A stretch of DNA of 64,000 nucleotides from Candidatus Thiobius zoothamnicola (GTDB lineage Bacteria; Pseudomonadota; Gammaproteobacteria; Chromatiales; Chromatiaceae), in NCBI GenBank assembly GCA_030826945.1, contig JAPQLC010000019.1, forward strand, positions 34,218 through 98,217, written 5' to 3'. Made by a program: the position numbers and the translations under genes. Of the stretch, positions 54,567 to 63,559 are shown one piece after another (position 1 is the stretch's first letter; the number at the start of each line of letters is the position of its first letter). Under the pieces are notes generated by a model. The model was not told the origin of the DNA and searched no databases. It saw only the letters and a list, made by a program, of their open reading frames with translations.

Positions 54567-54638
54567 CAAACACATTAAATACGCTCCCTCCGATCGCCGG
54601 ATGCTCGCAAGCTCGCACCGTTTATGTGGGCGTTAGGC
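54561..54638 (+). other. attC site 5
   Basis: Left core AGCTAAC (54561-54567), right core GTTAGGC (54632-54638), 78 bases. The inner dyad is less regular than in the others (GCTCCCTCCGATCG ... GCTCGCACCG). Confidence 0.78.
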
Positions 54639-54672
54639 CTCACAAATTACATCCAGGGAATACGTAACAATC

Positions 54673-55137
54673 ATGTACTTTCATTACACAATTCTACGTA
54701 AAGGTAAGGAATATTTAGCCTTACTCACGAATGCAAACACCCAATGGGAGCTAGGGCACTATTACGATCAAGGATACGCTTTTGTAATGAATGCTTCAGC
54801 GTTCAATGCCAACGCCGCAATTGAGATAGCAAAGCAAAATGAAGGTGCGGAAATAGTTAGATTGCAAGCCGAACTAGACTCGCTCCGACAAGACTATCAA
54901 AAACTCATAGAAGAAAACTGCCATTTGAAATCTAATAATCCATACAACCCTTCCTTTAGTTTTAATCAAATGAACCCGCTTGATGTTTTGGGTTTTGAAC
55001 AAAAGCCAACAAAAGATGAGCTTAAAAAGCGCTACAAATCCATCTCTCAAAAATTGCACCCCGATAAGGGAGGCAATCAGTACCTTTTTGTTCTTGTGAA
55101 GAATGCTTATGAGCAACTCGAAAAATCAATGGCCTAA
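54673..55137 (+). CDS. J-domain protein, cassette gene 6
   Basis: 154 residues. The first 60 residues form an unassigned domain (YFHYTILRKGKEYLALLTNA), a coiled coil follows (IVRLQAELDSLRQDYQKLIE), and the end is a J-domain: LGFEQKPTKDELKKRYKSIS and KLHPDKGGNQYLFVLVKNAY. The HPD motif that stimulates Hsp70 ATPase is present. It should recruit DnaK to whatever the N-terminal part binds. The stop lies in the left core of attC 6. Confidence 0.83.
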   Translation: MYFHYTILRKGKEYLALLTNANTQWELGHYYDQGYAFVMNASAFNANAAIEIAKQNEGAEIVRLQAELDSLRQDYQKLIEENCHLKSNNPYNPSFSFNQMNPLDVLGFEQKPTKDELKKRYKSISQKLHPDKGGNQYLFVLVKNAYEQLEKSMA

Positions 55138-55202
55138 CCAGTAGCTCCACCGGAAAAAACACTCGCTGCACTCGCGTTTTCCCGGTGAGATAGGCGTTAG
55201 CC
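55132..55202 (+). other. attC site 6
   Basis: Left core GCCTAAC (55132-55138), right core GTTAGCC (55196-55202), 71 bases. Stems GCTCCACCGG and CCCGGTGAG. Near copy of attC 4, so the two cassettes probably have related origins. It is the last full attC seen in the window. Confidence 0.9.
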
Positions 55203-55226
55203 TTTATAATGCGGAATGGATAAAAC

Positions 55227-56110
55227 ATGCTAATTGTTAATAATTTTTTCTATTGGGGTGAATAGATAGATGAACTGGAAAGAGTAAAGCAAGAAAATAA
55301 AGTCCTTACCGCTGTTGCTGAAAAATATCACCAACGCTACATTGATTTACTGACTAACTTTGACTTGTGGATTGAAAATAGATTGGATGATCATTTAAAG
55401 ATAAAAGAGATCGAATCAGATGAGCGGGTAAGAAATAAACGTAGAAATCTTATAATAGTTACATCCGCTATTTTGGCAGCTGTAGGCGCAATACTTGTCA
55501 CCAGCATAACTGCTGTTGTTGATAAGAAGGTTGAAAAAGAAGTATCAATTTCGATTAATGAAAAAGCTAAGGAATTTAACGAGTACAGAGAGTTAATGCT
55601 TAACCAGGTTGTTGATTTTAGTCGTTTAGCAAAAGAAGCGAAAAATAATTACTCGAATACGATTGATAAAGCAAAAGAGGAAATCAAAAAACAAGAGGAG
55701 CTTCTTAATGATTTAAAGAAAAGCTTAGAATCTCTTATCGCGCAAAAGGAAAATTATGAGCAAAACTTATTATCATTAACAAACTTTCCAATTGATGAGA
55801 TTACCGAGCGTGTTTCAATTTTAACTGACCTCACCAAAGATGAGGTTAATCTTCTAATATGGCTAAAAAGATTATTGAACTTGAAAGCTCTTTCAATGTT
55901 ACAAATTCTCAAATCACTGATATTGGTGAAAGGATTGACTCGGTAAACAAATCATTACCAAAAAGTGAAAAATTAGGTGTGTGTGCCTTAGTCATTAAAT
56001 CAGACCTTCCTAAGAATACTGACAAGATATTTATAGATGGAATCGCAACTGGCGAAAATACTCTCTATATTTTTTTACAAATAAGAATTTGTTGCATAGG
56101 ATTAGTTTAG
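55227..56110 (+). pseudogene. Coiled-coil membrane protein gene, broken
   Basis: An ATG at 55227 is followed 12 codons later by an in-frame TAG (55263-55265). The same frame then runs open to about 55850 as IDELERVKQENKVLTAVAEK, a membrane segment (IIVTSAILAAVGAILVTSI) and a long coiled coil (AKEEIKKQEELLNDLKKSLE). At about 55855 coding moves to another frame (KKIIELESSFNVTNSQITDI) up to 56110. So at least one nonsense and one frameshift are present. It sits in the cassette position after attC 6, but no closing attC follows. Confidence 0.68.
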
Positions 56111-56236
56111 TAGGCACCGGAAAATAAAAAATATGGGAAAACAATGAAAGTTAAATGTAATACTAAAAAATGGTATTCTCGTGTGGTCTTTGATTTAAGG
56201 TGATCATCATTATTTTTATCAAAAAAGGAACCACGC

Positions 56237-57451
56237 ATGAGACTGAAACGCACCCGGGATATTGAATGGCGGGATTTACCGAGAATCGAGAGTCCGTTTT
56301 TCGCCAGATCACAGGTGGAACGGGCGTTTTTCGACCGCTACGGTCCGAACTGCATCTGGGGCATCGACGAAGTGTTACGTGACGGGCACCATGAATTTCA
56401 GCGCCCGAACCGCGACCGGTGGGTGCTGGACCGGTTGTTGAAATTGCTGGAAACGGGAAAAGTCTTTTTGGTTCACGACTTGAGCGGCAAACCCTTTTCT
56501 CCTGTGGCGCTCTGGGAAGGGGATGGCGAAGACAAGACCCAAGGCCGGTGGGTCGTCACATTGTCTGGCGGCCACCTGTTCGCCAAGTCGAGCTTGGAAT
56601 GGATTGTACAAAGGTTGACGAACGGCCATGGCAGCGGCCAAGCCCGGAAAACCTCCTGGTGGGACGAGGCAGTGGGCGGGACCAAGGAAATCGTCAATCA
56701 GTTGGGGCGGCGCACGGCGGCGAGCCTGTCCGAATCCATGGGCGTGCGCTACGTGGAGAAAGGCACGGGGCGGGAGATCGACCTGAACAAGGAAGGCAAA
56801 GACCTGTTGCCGCCCAGCAACGCGGATCAAGAACAGGGAGCGCAAACCGTGCGCAATCATCAAGCCACAGTGTCGATGGTGATGGCGCTGTCGAGCAAAC
56901 CGGAGGAATTCGCGGCGGACTTGGAAAAAGCGTTGACACACGCCAAATCCGAGTCCGAAGCACTGGGCAAGGCCGGTCTGGAGCAGGCCAAGCGGCGGTT
57001 GGAGTACAAAACCGACGACCGATATGTTGACCGCTATCACGGTCCGGACGACATGTGCAAGAAGAACGGTAAATTTGCCGAATTTGAGGCGAAGGGGAAT
57101 AAGACCGATAGTAAGGCGGTGGCGAAGGATAAACAAGGCAATAAACAAGGTTCAAGGGATAAAAATCAATTGCGCTCACAAAAAATGACCGCCGACAAAG
57201 CCAAGAAAATTGGCCTCCCCTCCAACCGCCAGGGCGGGCCGTATACGCAGGAAGAGATCGATTTGTGGAAGGAGATTAAATTTCGGGAAGGAAACAAGCA
57301 ACACATATCCGTTCATACCAACACAGAAACCGGCCAGGTGAAAGTCTACGAACGGGACCATGATGGAGATATCACTGAAATCCTGGACGACTTTAAAATG
57401 GAGAATTTCAACGAAATGAAACAGGCAATCGGGGAGGCGTTTAAAAAATGA
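56237..57451 (+). CDS. Nuclease-type polymorphic toxin
   Basis: 404 residues. No classical N-terminal trafficking domain is recognised; residues 1-140 are unassigned, 140-260 are helical. The C-terminal part (258-400) reads DRYVDRYHGP, KKNGKFAEFEAKGNKTDS with an E-x-K pair at 284-286, then LRSQKMTADKAKKIGLPSNR, similar to restriction-endonuclease-fold toxin domains. The stop overlaps the start of an Imm49-like gene (ATGA), the usual toxin-immunity order. It is a probable DNase or RNase used between cells or cassettes. Its base composition (GC-rich early part) differs from the AT-rich neighbour upstream, suggesting transfer. Confidence 0.7.
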   Translation: MRLKRTRDIEWRDLPRIESPFFARSQVERAFFDRYGPNCIWGIDEVLRDGHHEFQRPNRDRWVLDRLLKLLETGKVFLVHDLSGKPFSPVALWEGDGEDKTQGRWVVTLSGGHLFAKSSLEWIVQRLTNGHGSGQARKTSWWDEAVGGTKEIVNQLGRRTAASLSESMGVRYVEKGTGREIDLNKEGKDLLPPSNADQEQGAQTVRNHQATVSMVMALSSKPEEFAADLEKALTHAKSESEALGKAGLEQAKRRLEYKTDDRYVDRYHGPDDMCKKNGKFAEFEAKGNKTDSKAVAKDKQGNKQGSRDKNQLRSQKMTADKAKKIGLPSNRQGGPYTQEEIDLWKEIKFREGNKQHISVHTNTETGQVKVYERDHDGDITEILDDFKMENFNEMKQAIGEAFKK

Positions 57452-58245
57452 ACAAACCGGACCAGGAACAGATTGACCATTGGATCATAACTGCTCGCGA
57501 GGGTATAGAAGGTCGTTGGAAGAGGTATAAAGACGGTTTTTATATAAAAGAAGATATATCTATACAATGTATGTATACAAGTTTGGCATTAGATCACGCC
57601 TCCCTCGCCCGCGCCAAATTCCTCAACGGCGATCCCATTGACGAGGCCCGCGCCGAATTCTCCAATGCCGCCCGCTGTATTCTGAAAAGTTTCACCATGG
57701 CCTACGACGAATCCGACCCGGACTACCAGGGCGAAAAAGTGGATTTGAGTTGCAATACTGAGACTATCGCGATTAGAGGATTCAATTACGCTCTAATGGC
57801 AGCCGATTTTGATTTGGCAAAAGAACTGGCGTCCTGGTTTCGAGACCGACCGGACGGTAAAAAAATGGACTCCGAAGTCAACCATTACGCCCACGACCTG
57901 AAGCGCGTTCTGCGGGAAGGGCGGGTAAAAGCCTGGAATCTGCTAAAAACCCAATTCGAGACATACACCGCTAAACCGCCGAAACGCAATGATTACAAGA
58001 AAAACTACTTTACCTTGACCACAGCCTTGTTCGGAATCGTGGAAAGCAATGAGGAACGCTTTAACCAGGGGTTGATGATGCAATTGGAATTCTACCAGGG
58101 CGATGCTCAGGGAGAAAACAAGAACACCGATGAGGAATTCATCTGCAACCACGCCGTAGCGCTGGCGAATCTGGGAATCCATCACGGACTCAAGGTCACG
58201 GCGGAATACGACACCCTGCCGAAAGGGTTGTTGATACAAAAATAG
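57448..58245 (+). CDS. Imm49-family immunity protein
   Basis: 265 residues. The overall helical pattern, with [40 protein letters not shown] and the end [20 protein letters not shown] then LPKGLLI, fits the immunity protein 49 family. It would neutralise the toxin encoded just upstream, with which it is translationally coupled. No signal peptide, so it acts in the cytoplasm. Codon use drifts between AT-rich and GC-rich blocks, as if assembled from different parts. Confidence 0.75.
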   Translation: MNKPDQEQIDHWIITAREGIEGRWKRYKDGFYIKEDISIQCMYTSLALDHASLARAKFLNGDPIDEARAEFSNAARCILKSFTMAYDESDPDYQGEKVDLSCNTETIAIRGFNYALMAADFDLAKELASWFRDRPDGKKMDSEVNHYAHDLKRVLREGRVKAWNLLKTQFETYTAKPPKRNDYKKNYFTLTTALFGIVESNEERFNQGLMMQLEFYQGDAQGENKNTDEEFICNHAVALANLGIHHGLKVTAEYDTLPKGLLIQK

Positions 58246-58259
58246 CGCGATAAACCTTT

Positions 58260-58304
58260 GCCTAACCAGCGCATGCACTCGGACGGTGATGCAAACGCTA
58301 ACGC
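58260..58304 (+). other. Possible left half of an attC site
   Basis: GCCTAACCAGCGCATGCAC then TCGGACGGTGATGC has the left core and first arm of an attC, then breaks off; no right core GTTRRRY is found before hsdM. It suggests the toxin-immunity pair was also a cassette whose attC was cut when the hsd locus arrived. Confidence 0.45.
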
Positions 58305-58351
58305 CTCAAAACAAACACCTGCCGATGGTAAATAAAACAAACGGAGATAGA

Positions 58352-59950
58352 ATGGCAAAGAAGAAAGCAGTACAAGAAGAATCACTGGAAAAGCAGTTGT
58401 GGAAATCGGCTGACAAGCTGCGAAAAAATATTGATGCCGCTGAATACAAGCATGTTGTCTTGGGCTTGATTTTTCTTAAATATATTTCTGATGCCTTCGA
58501 GGAGCTATACGCTACATTAAATGCTGGTGAAGACGAATATACTGGCGCTGACCCTGAAGACAAGGACGAATACAAAGCAGAAAATGTCTTTTTTGTACCT
58601 GCCGATGCTCGCTGGTCGTTTCTACAGGCTCATGCCAGGCAACCCACCATTGGTAAAACCGTTGATAAGGCAATGGATGTCATCGAAAAGGAGAATACTT
58701 CCCTAAAAGGCGTACTGCCTAAAGTCTATGCCCGACAAAATCTTGACCCCACCAGCTTAGGTGAACTCATCGACCTGATTGGCAATATTGCTCTGGGTGA
58801 TGCGAAGTCACGCAGTGCCGATGTGTTGGGGCATGTGTTTGAGTATTTTCTGGGTGAATTCGCGCTGGCTGAAGGTAAAAAAGGCGGCCAGTTCTATACG
58901 CCCCGCAATGTTGTCGAATTATTGGTAGAAATGCTTGAACCCTATAAAGGGCGGGTGCTTGACCCTTGCTGTGGTTCAGGCGGAATGTTTGTGCAATCGG
59001 AGAAATTTGTCACCGAACATCAAGGGAAAATCAACGATATTTCCATCTACGGGCAGGAGAGCAACCAGACTACCTGGCGGCTGGCAAAAATGAATCTTGC
59101 CATTCGCGGCATTGATAGCTCGCAGGTCAAATGGAATAACGAAGGCTCGTTTTTAAATGGTGCCCACAAAGACCTGAAAGCCGATTACATCATCGCCAAC
59201 CCGCCGTTTAATGTCTCGGACTGGAGTGGTGATTTACTCAGGAAAGACGGACGCTGGCAATACGGCACACCGCCCACGGGTAATGCCAACTATGCGTGGA
59301 TACAGCATTTTATCTATCACCTCGCCCCCAGCGGCCAGGCTGGCTTTGTGCTGGCAAAAGGCGCGCTCACTTCCAAGACCTCGGGCGAAGGCGAGATCAG
59401 AAAAGCCTTGGTCGAAGCGGGGCTGGTGGACTGCATCGTCAACCTGCCCGCCAAGCTGTTTCTCAATACCCAAATCCCCGCCTCCCTATGGTTTATGAGC
59501 CGTAACTGTAGCAATAGTAAATTCCGGAACCGAACTGGCGAAATACTATTTATTGATGCCCGTAATATGGGGCATCTGATTAACCGCCGTACCCGTGAAC
59601 TCTCGCATGAGGATATAAAAACCATTGCCGACACCTACCATTCTTGGCGTGGAGATGAAAAATTATGTGGAGACACAAAATTCTGTAGAGACGCAAAATC
59701 TTGCGTCTCTACAGAATTGCCTGAATACAAAAACATCCCTGGCTTCTGTCATGCCGCCCCGATAGAACGGGTGAAAGAACTGGATTATGTGCTCACCCCA
59801 GGGCGCTATGTGGGATTGGCTGAAGAAGCCGATGATTTTGACTTTGGCGAACGCTTTACCAGCTTGAAAGCGGAATTTGAAGGGCAACTTCAAGAAGAGG
59901 CGAAACTCAACCAGCGGATTTTGGAGAATCTGGCGAAAGTGAAGATATGA
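58352..59950 (+). CDS. hsdM: Type I restriction-modification DNA methyltransferase subunit
   Basis: 532 residues from the ATG at 58352 with GGAG upstream. The HsdM_N helices are [20 protein letters not shown] and [20 protein letters not shown] motif I is [12 protein letters not shown] and the catalytic N6-adenine motif is [10 protein letters not shown] (NPPF). Residues ~437-456 ([20 protein letters not shown]) are not normal HsdM sequence: they translate a palindromic repeat at 59667-59718 inserted in frame. The gene overlaps the HEPN gene by four bases (ATGA). With HsdS it methylates the target site; with the broken HsdR it may now act alone. Confidence 0.94.
   Translation: MAKKKAVQEESLEKQLWKSADKLRKNIDAAEYKHVVLGLIFLKYISDAFEELYATLNAGEDEYTGADPEDKDEYKAENVFFVPADARWSFLQAHARQPTIGKTVDKAMDVIEKENTSLKGVLPKVYARQNLDPTSLGELIDLIGNIALGDAKSRSADVLGHVFEYFLGEFALAEGKKGGQFYTPRNVVELLVEMLEPYKGRVLDPCCGSGGMFVQSEKFVTEHQGKINDISIYGQESNQTTWRLAKMNLAIRGIDSSQVKWNNEGSFLNGAHKDLKADYIIANPPFNVSDWSGDLLRKDGRWQYGTPPTGNANYAWIQHFIYHLAPSGQAGFVLAKGALTSKTSGEGEIRKALVEAGLVDCIVNLPAKLFLNTQIPASLWFMSRNCSNSKFRNRTGEILFIDARNMGHLINRRTRELSHEDIKTIADTYHSWRGDEKLCGDTKFCRDAKSCVSTELPEYKNIPGFCHAAPIERVKELDYVLTPGRYVGLAEEADDFDFGERFTSLKAEFEGQLQEEAKLNQRILENLAKVKI
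59667..59718. repeat. In-frame palindromic repeat inside hsdM
   Basis: A half copy GTGGAGACACAAAA (59667-59680) is followed by a perfect palindrome with 18-base arms around AATC: AATTCTGTAGAGACGCAA (59679-59696) and its complement (59701-59718). The core GTAGAGACGCAA is the family repeat seen in hsdS, the RAYT gene and hsdR. Confidence 0.92.
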
Positions 59951-60351
59951 ACAATGATATTCGATGGAAGCAACGCTTTCAAAACTTTGAAAAAGCCTAT
60001 GAGATGTTTCAAAGAAGAATAGATGAATACGAAAAAAACCGAACGCTTGAAGCCTATCAAATGGCGCTTATTCAAGCCTATGAAATCATCATAGAACTGG
60101 CGTGGAAACTCATTAAAGACTATTTGGAAGATGGTGGCACCAAGGTCAACACCCCGAAACATGTCATTCGCCAGGCTTTTCAATTTGAAATCATCGCTCA
60201 TGGTGAAGACTGGATGGAAGCGCTGGCGTTAAGGAATCTGACCAGCCATACCTATAATGAAGATGTATCCAATAAAGTACTGAATTTTATCACTGAAAAA
60301 TTTTACCGCATTGTCCGTGATCTTTATTTTGATCTAAAGCAAGAATTATGA
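59947..60351 (+). CDS. HEPN-domain protein, partner of an MNT nucleotidyltransferase (HI0074-like)
   Basis: 134 residues. Helical protein of the nucleotidyltransferase substrate-binding type: [40 protein letters not shown], then [16 protein letters not shown], where R96 to H101 is the R-x4-H HEPN motif. In HEPN-MNT toxin-antitoxin pairs the HEPN protein is an RNase toxin and the MNT enzyme blocks it by AMP transfer to a Tyr near the motif; HTY offers such a Tyr. It overlaps hsdM and the following MNT-HsdS gene by four bases each. Confidence 0.84.
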   Translation: MNNDIRWKQRFQNFEKAYEMFQRRIDEYEKNRTLEAYQMALIQAYEIIIELAWKLIKDYLEDGGTKVNTPKHVIRQAFQFEIIAHGEDWMEALALRNLTSHTYNEDVSNKVLNFITEKFYRIVRDLYFDLKQEL

Positions 60352-61922
60352 AATACGGCCTTTCAGAAAAACAATTACAGGAAATAACCGCCATTCTCGC
60401 CAGCTATGAGGCACTGGACTGTGCCATCCTGTTTGGCTCCCGCGCCATTGATACCTACAAAGAAGCCTCGGATGTGGATATTGCCATTAAGGGAGAAAAA
60501 GCCGACTGGTCATTGGCAGCCAAAATAAAAGACCATTTTGAAGAAGATACCTGGTTGCCGTTTTTCTTTGATGTGGTGGCTTATGACAGTATTGAGTCGG
60601 AAGAATTGAAGCGGCATATAGATGGGAAAGGGAAGGTTTTGATGGATAGGGGGATGAGGGAGTGGGTGGAGTTTAGATTTGATGAGATTGCTATTATTGT
60701 AGACTGCGAACATAAGACAGCACCTACAGTTGAAAAAGGCAATTTTTATTCGGTAAGAACTACTAATATTTCACAGGGTAAAATTGATTTTGATAATTGC
60801 AATCGAGTAAATGAAGATGTTTACTTACAATGGATAAAAAGAGCAACTCCTGAGACGGATGATATTATTCTTTCTCGTGAAGCACCAGTTGGTGAAGTTG
60901 GTATGATTAAATACGGTTATAAGGTTTGCTTAGGACAACGTACAGTACTCGTCAAACTAACATCATCGGAGATTAATAACCACTATCTACTTTATTACTT
61001 GGTTAATCCAGTAAATAAAAATGAACTAGTTGAGATGTCAGGTGGAAGTGTTGTAGCACATTTAAATATAAAAGATATTCGTGCATATGAACTTAAAGTT
61101 CACCCTCTCCCCGAACAAAAAGCCATAGCCGAAATATTAAGCTCGCTGGATGACAAAATCGACCTGCTCCGTCGCCAGAACAAAACTCTGGAACAAATGG
61201 CTGAAAACCTTTTTCGGCAGTGGTTTGTGGAAGAGACAGGGGAGGATTGGGAGGAAGGAGTTTTAGGAGATTTTGCTGTTAATCCTACAAACAGTATTAG
61301 TCCAATAAATATAAAAGCTGATGTCAATTACATAGGCTTAGAGCATATAAATAGAAGAAATATAACACTATCTCAGTTTGGCTCAGGTCAAGACGTAACA
61401 AGTAACAAATATGCCTTTCAAGTTAATGATATTCTATTCGGAAAATTAAGACCGTACTTTCATAAAGTTTGCTTTGCCCCTTTTGATGGAATTTGTTCAA
61501 CCGATATTCTGGTTATACGTCCCAAAGAAAAACACTATTTTTCATATTGTCTATTCTCATTCTTTCAAGATGATGTCGTGGAATATGCAAATATCGGTTC
61601 AGGAGGTACTCGAATGCCACGCACCAACTGGGAAGACATATCCCAATATCCAATGTGTATTCCTGATGATAGTAAAATCCGTGAATTTAATGATTTAGTT
61701 TTTCCTTCTATCGAGAAAATAAAATTCAACCAAACCCAAATCCGCACCCTCGAATCCCTCCGCGATACCCTCCTGCCCAAATTGATGTCTGGTGAAATAC
61801 GGGTGGCAATGCAATCGATCAACGATACACAATCAAATGTGAACGTGGAGACGCAAAATCTTGCGTCTCTACAAGATTTTGCGTCTCTACGAAACCGAAA
61901 CAACCAACCAACCCATGAATAA
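60348..61922 (+). CDS. hsdS: MNT nucleotidyltransferase fused to type I specificity subunit HsdS
   Basis: 524 residues in one open frame. Residues 1-100 are a minimal nucleotidyltransferase: AILFGSRAIDTYKEASDVDI supplies G-S-R and D-x-D. From about residue 103 (MREWVEFRFDEI) it is HsdS: TRD1 to ~250, the central conserved helix LPEQKAIAEILSSLDDKIDL, TRD2 to ~455, and TLESLRDTLLPKLMSGEIRV. Residues ~500-515 ([15 protein letters not shown]) are the translated palindromic repeat. An ATG at 60654 right after AGGGGG could restart HsdS alone (about 422 residues, the usual size). The MNT is the expected partner of the HEPN protein just upstream. Confidence 0.9.
   Translation: MKYGLSEKQLQEITAILASYEALDCAILFGSRAIDTYKEASDVDIAIKGEKADWSLAAKIKDHFEEDTWLPFFFDVVAYDSIESEELKRHIDGKGKVLMDRGMREWVEFRFDEIAIIVDCEHKTAPTVEKGNFYSVRTTNISQGKIDFDNCNRVNEDVYLQWIKRATPETDDIILSREAPVGEVGMIKYGYKVCLGQRTVLVKLTSSEINNHYLLYYLVNPVNKNELVEMSGGSVVAHLNIKDIRAYELKVHPLPEQKAIAEILSSLDDKIDLLRRQNKTLEQMAENLFRQWFVEETGEDWEEGVLGDFAVNPTNSISPINIKADVNYIGLEHINRRNITLSQFGSGQDVTSNKYAFQVNDILFGKLRPYFHKVCFAPFDGICSTDILVIRPKEKHYFSYCLFSFFQDDVVEYANIGSGGTRMPRTNWEDISQYPMCIPDDSKIREFNDLVFPSIEKIKFNQTQIRTLESLRDTLLPKLMSGEIRVAMQSINDTQSNVNVETQNLASLQDFASLRNRNNQPTHE
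61845..61890. repeat. In-frame palindromic repeat near the end of hsdS
   Basis: GTGGAGACGCAA, AATC, TTGCGTCTCTAC (61845-61872), followed by an extra half copy TTTTGCGTCTCTAC ending at 61890. Translated as [15 protein letters not shown] before the hsdS stop. Confidence 0.92.
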
Positions 61923-62568
61923 ATATAAAAACAAATATCGTATCGCATCAACCCGTTTGCAAAATTGGGATTATGGTTGGAATGCGGCATATTTTATAAC
62001 CATCTGCACAAAAAATCGTAACCATTATTTTGGTGAAATACCCGACAAGGTGGTGGAGTTTTCGGTTATGGGGCATATCGCTAATTCGTGTTGGTACGAA
62101 ATACCCAACCATTTTCTGTTTGTGGAATTGGGGGAACATGTCATTATGCCTAATCATGTGCACGGTATTGTGATTATCAATAAACCGGACGGTGTAGTGG
62201 AGACGCAAAATATTGCGTCTCCACAATCGCAACCATCGGATTCAACCGAACAAACCAATGCCACCAAACCCAAAAACAAATTCGGCTCACAATCCAAAAA
62301 TCTGGCATCAATAGTTCGTGGATTTAAAACGGGTGTAACAAGAAATGCCCGTGCTATCAATCCTGATTTTGCGTGGCAATCCCGTTATTGGGATCACATC
62401 ATACGCAATGAAGATGAATACCAACGTATTACCCAATATATTATTGACAATCCATTGAAATGGGAAATGGACAGACTAAACGGTGGAGCAGGAAATCAGG
62501 TAATGGAATCTCCTGCAAAGTACGGGCAGAATATTTTCTGCCCCAACGATGAGGCATGGATGGCATGA
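61915..62568 (+). CDS. REP-associated tyrosine transposase (RAYT, IS200-like)
   Basis: 217 residues from the ATG at 61915, overlapping the end of hsdS by 8 bases. AYFITICTKNRNHYFGEI, then GEHVIMPNHVHGIVIINKPD with the H-x-H metal pair, and WQSRYWDHIIRNEDEYQRIT with the catalytic Tyr, are RAYT signatures. RAYTs act on REP palindromes. Strikingly, residues ~95-104 (VETQNIASPQ) are themselves a translated copy of the palindrome found in the flanking hsd genes. The gene sits between hsdS and hsdR, in the same direction. Confidence 0.9.
   Translation: MNKYKNKYRIASTRLQNWDYGWNAAYFITICTKNRNHYFGEIPDKVVEFSVMGHIANSCWYEIPNHFLFVELGEHVIMPNHVHGIVIINKPDGVVETQNIASPQSQPSDSTEQTNATKPKNKFGSQSKNLASIVRGFKTGVTRNARAINPDFAWQSRYWDHIIRNEDEYQRITQYIIDNPLKWEMDRLNGGAGNQVMESPAKYGQNIFCPNDEAWMA
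62197..62224. repeat. In-frame palindromic repeat inside the RAYT gene
   Basis: GTGGAGACGCAA, AATA, TTGCGTCTCCAC: a perfect 12-base palindrome. Same reading phase as in hsdS (V-E-T-Q-N). Confidence 0.93.
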
Positions 62569-63235
62569 GCCGAATCACTGAAAATGTTATTGAAGAATTC
62601 TGTATCGAACTACTGGAAAAACAGGGCTACGAAACCATCTATGCCCCGGATATTGCCCCTGATTCGGAAAACCCACAGCGCAGCAGTTTTGAAGCGGTGC
62701 TATTAACGGCTCGCCTTAACGATGCCGTGGCCCGACTCGACCCGACCATTCCCCCTGAGGCACAGCAGGCAGCCATTAAAGACGTTTCCCGTATCCATTC
62801 GCCTGAATTACTCACGAATAACGAAACCTTTCATCGCATGTTGACTGAGGGGGTGAAGGTCTCTTATCAACAAGACGGCAGCCAGCGTGGTGATCTGGTG
62901 TGGCTGGTGGATTTTGCCAACCCTGAAAACAATGATTTTGTAGTTGCCAACCAGTTGACTGTGATTGAAAACGGGGTGAACAAGCGCCCAGATGTGGTGC
63001 TATTCGTCAATGGTATGCCGCTGGTGGTGATTGAGCTTAAAAATGCTGCCGATGAGAACGCCACGATTAAATCAGCTTTCAAACAACTGCAAACCTACAA
63101 GCAAGCCATTCCCAGCCTGTTGACCTATAACGGTTTGCTGACTATTTCCGATGGTCTGGAGGCGAAGGCGGGTTCACTTTCAGCGGAGCTGAGCCGTTTT
63201 ATGAGCTGGAAAACCGCTGATCTGCCTGTGCGTGA

Positions 63236-63277
63236 CCTGTCTACGTGCGTTGACGCACAGGCAGGCACGCAGACAGG
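63236..63277. repeat. Second type of in-frame palindrome inside hsdR
   Basis: CCTGTCTACGTGC (63236-63248) and GCACGCAGACAGG (63265-63277) form arms with one mismatch, with an inner TGCG/CGCA stem. It is a different sequence from the GTGGAGACGCAA family and is translated as part of STCVDAQAGTQTGG. Confidence 0.75.
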
Positions 63278-63516
63278 TGGCAAGGCGGAAGCCTCGCATC
63301 TGGTCAGCGAGTTGGAAACCCTGATTAAAGGGATGCTGAATAAAGAAACCCTGCTGGATTTGATTCGTCATTTTATTGTGTTTGAGAAGTCCAAAAACGA
63401 AGACCCGAAAACTGGCGTGGTGACGATAGAGACGGTTAAAAAACTGGCGGCCTATCATCAATATTATGCAGTGAATCGAGCGGTAGAATCGACCTTGCGG
63501 GCAACGGGACACACAA

Positions 63517-63559
63517 GTGGAGACGCAACATCTTGCGTCTCCACATCTTGCGCCCCTAC
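63517..63559. repeat. In-frame palindromic repeat inside hsdR
   Basis: GTGGAGACGCAA, CATC, TTGCGTCTCCAC (63517-63544), plus a diverged half copy TTGCGCCCCTAC up to 63559. Read in the same phase as in hsdM (G-D-A-x-S-C-V-S-T). Confidence 0.92.

Noticed and set aside
59667..63559. Repeated palindromes considered as a CRISPR array
   Set aside because: Copies are hundreds of bases apart, lie inside coding frames and have no regular spacers or cas genes nearby.
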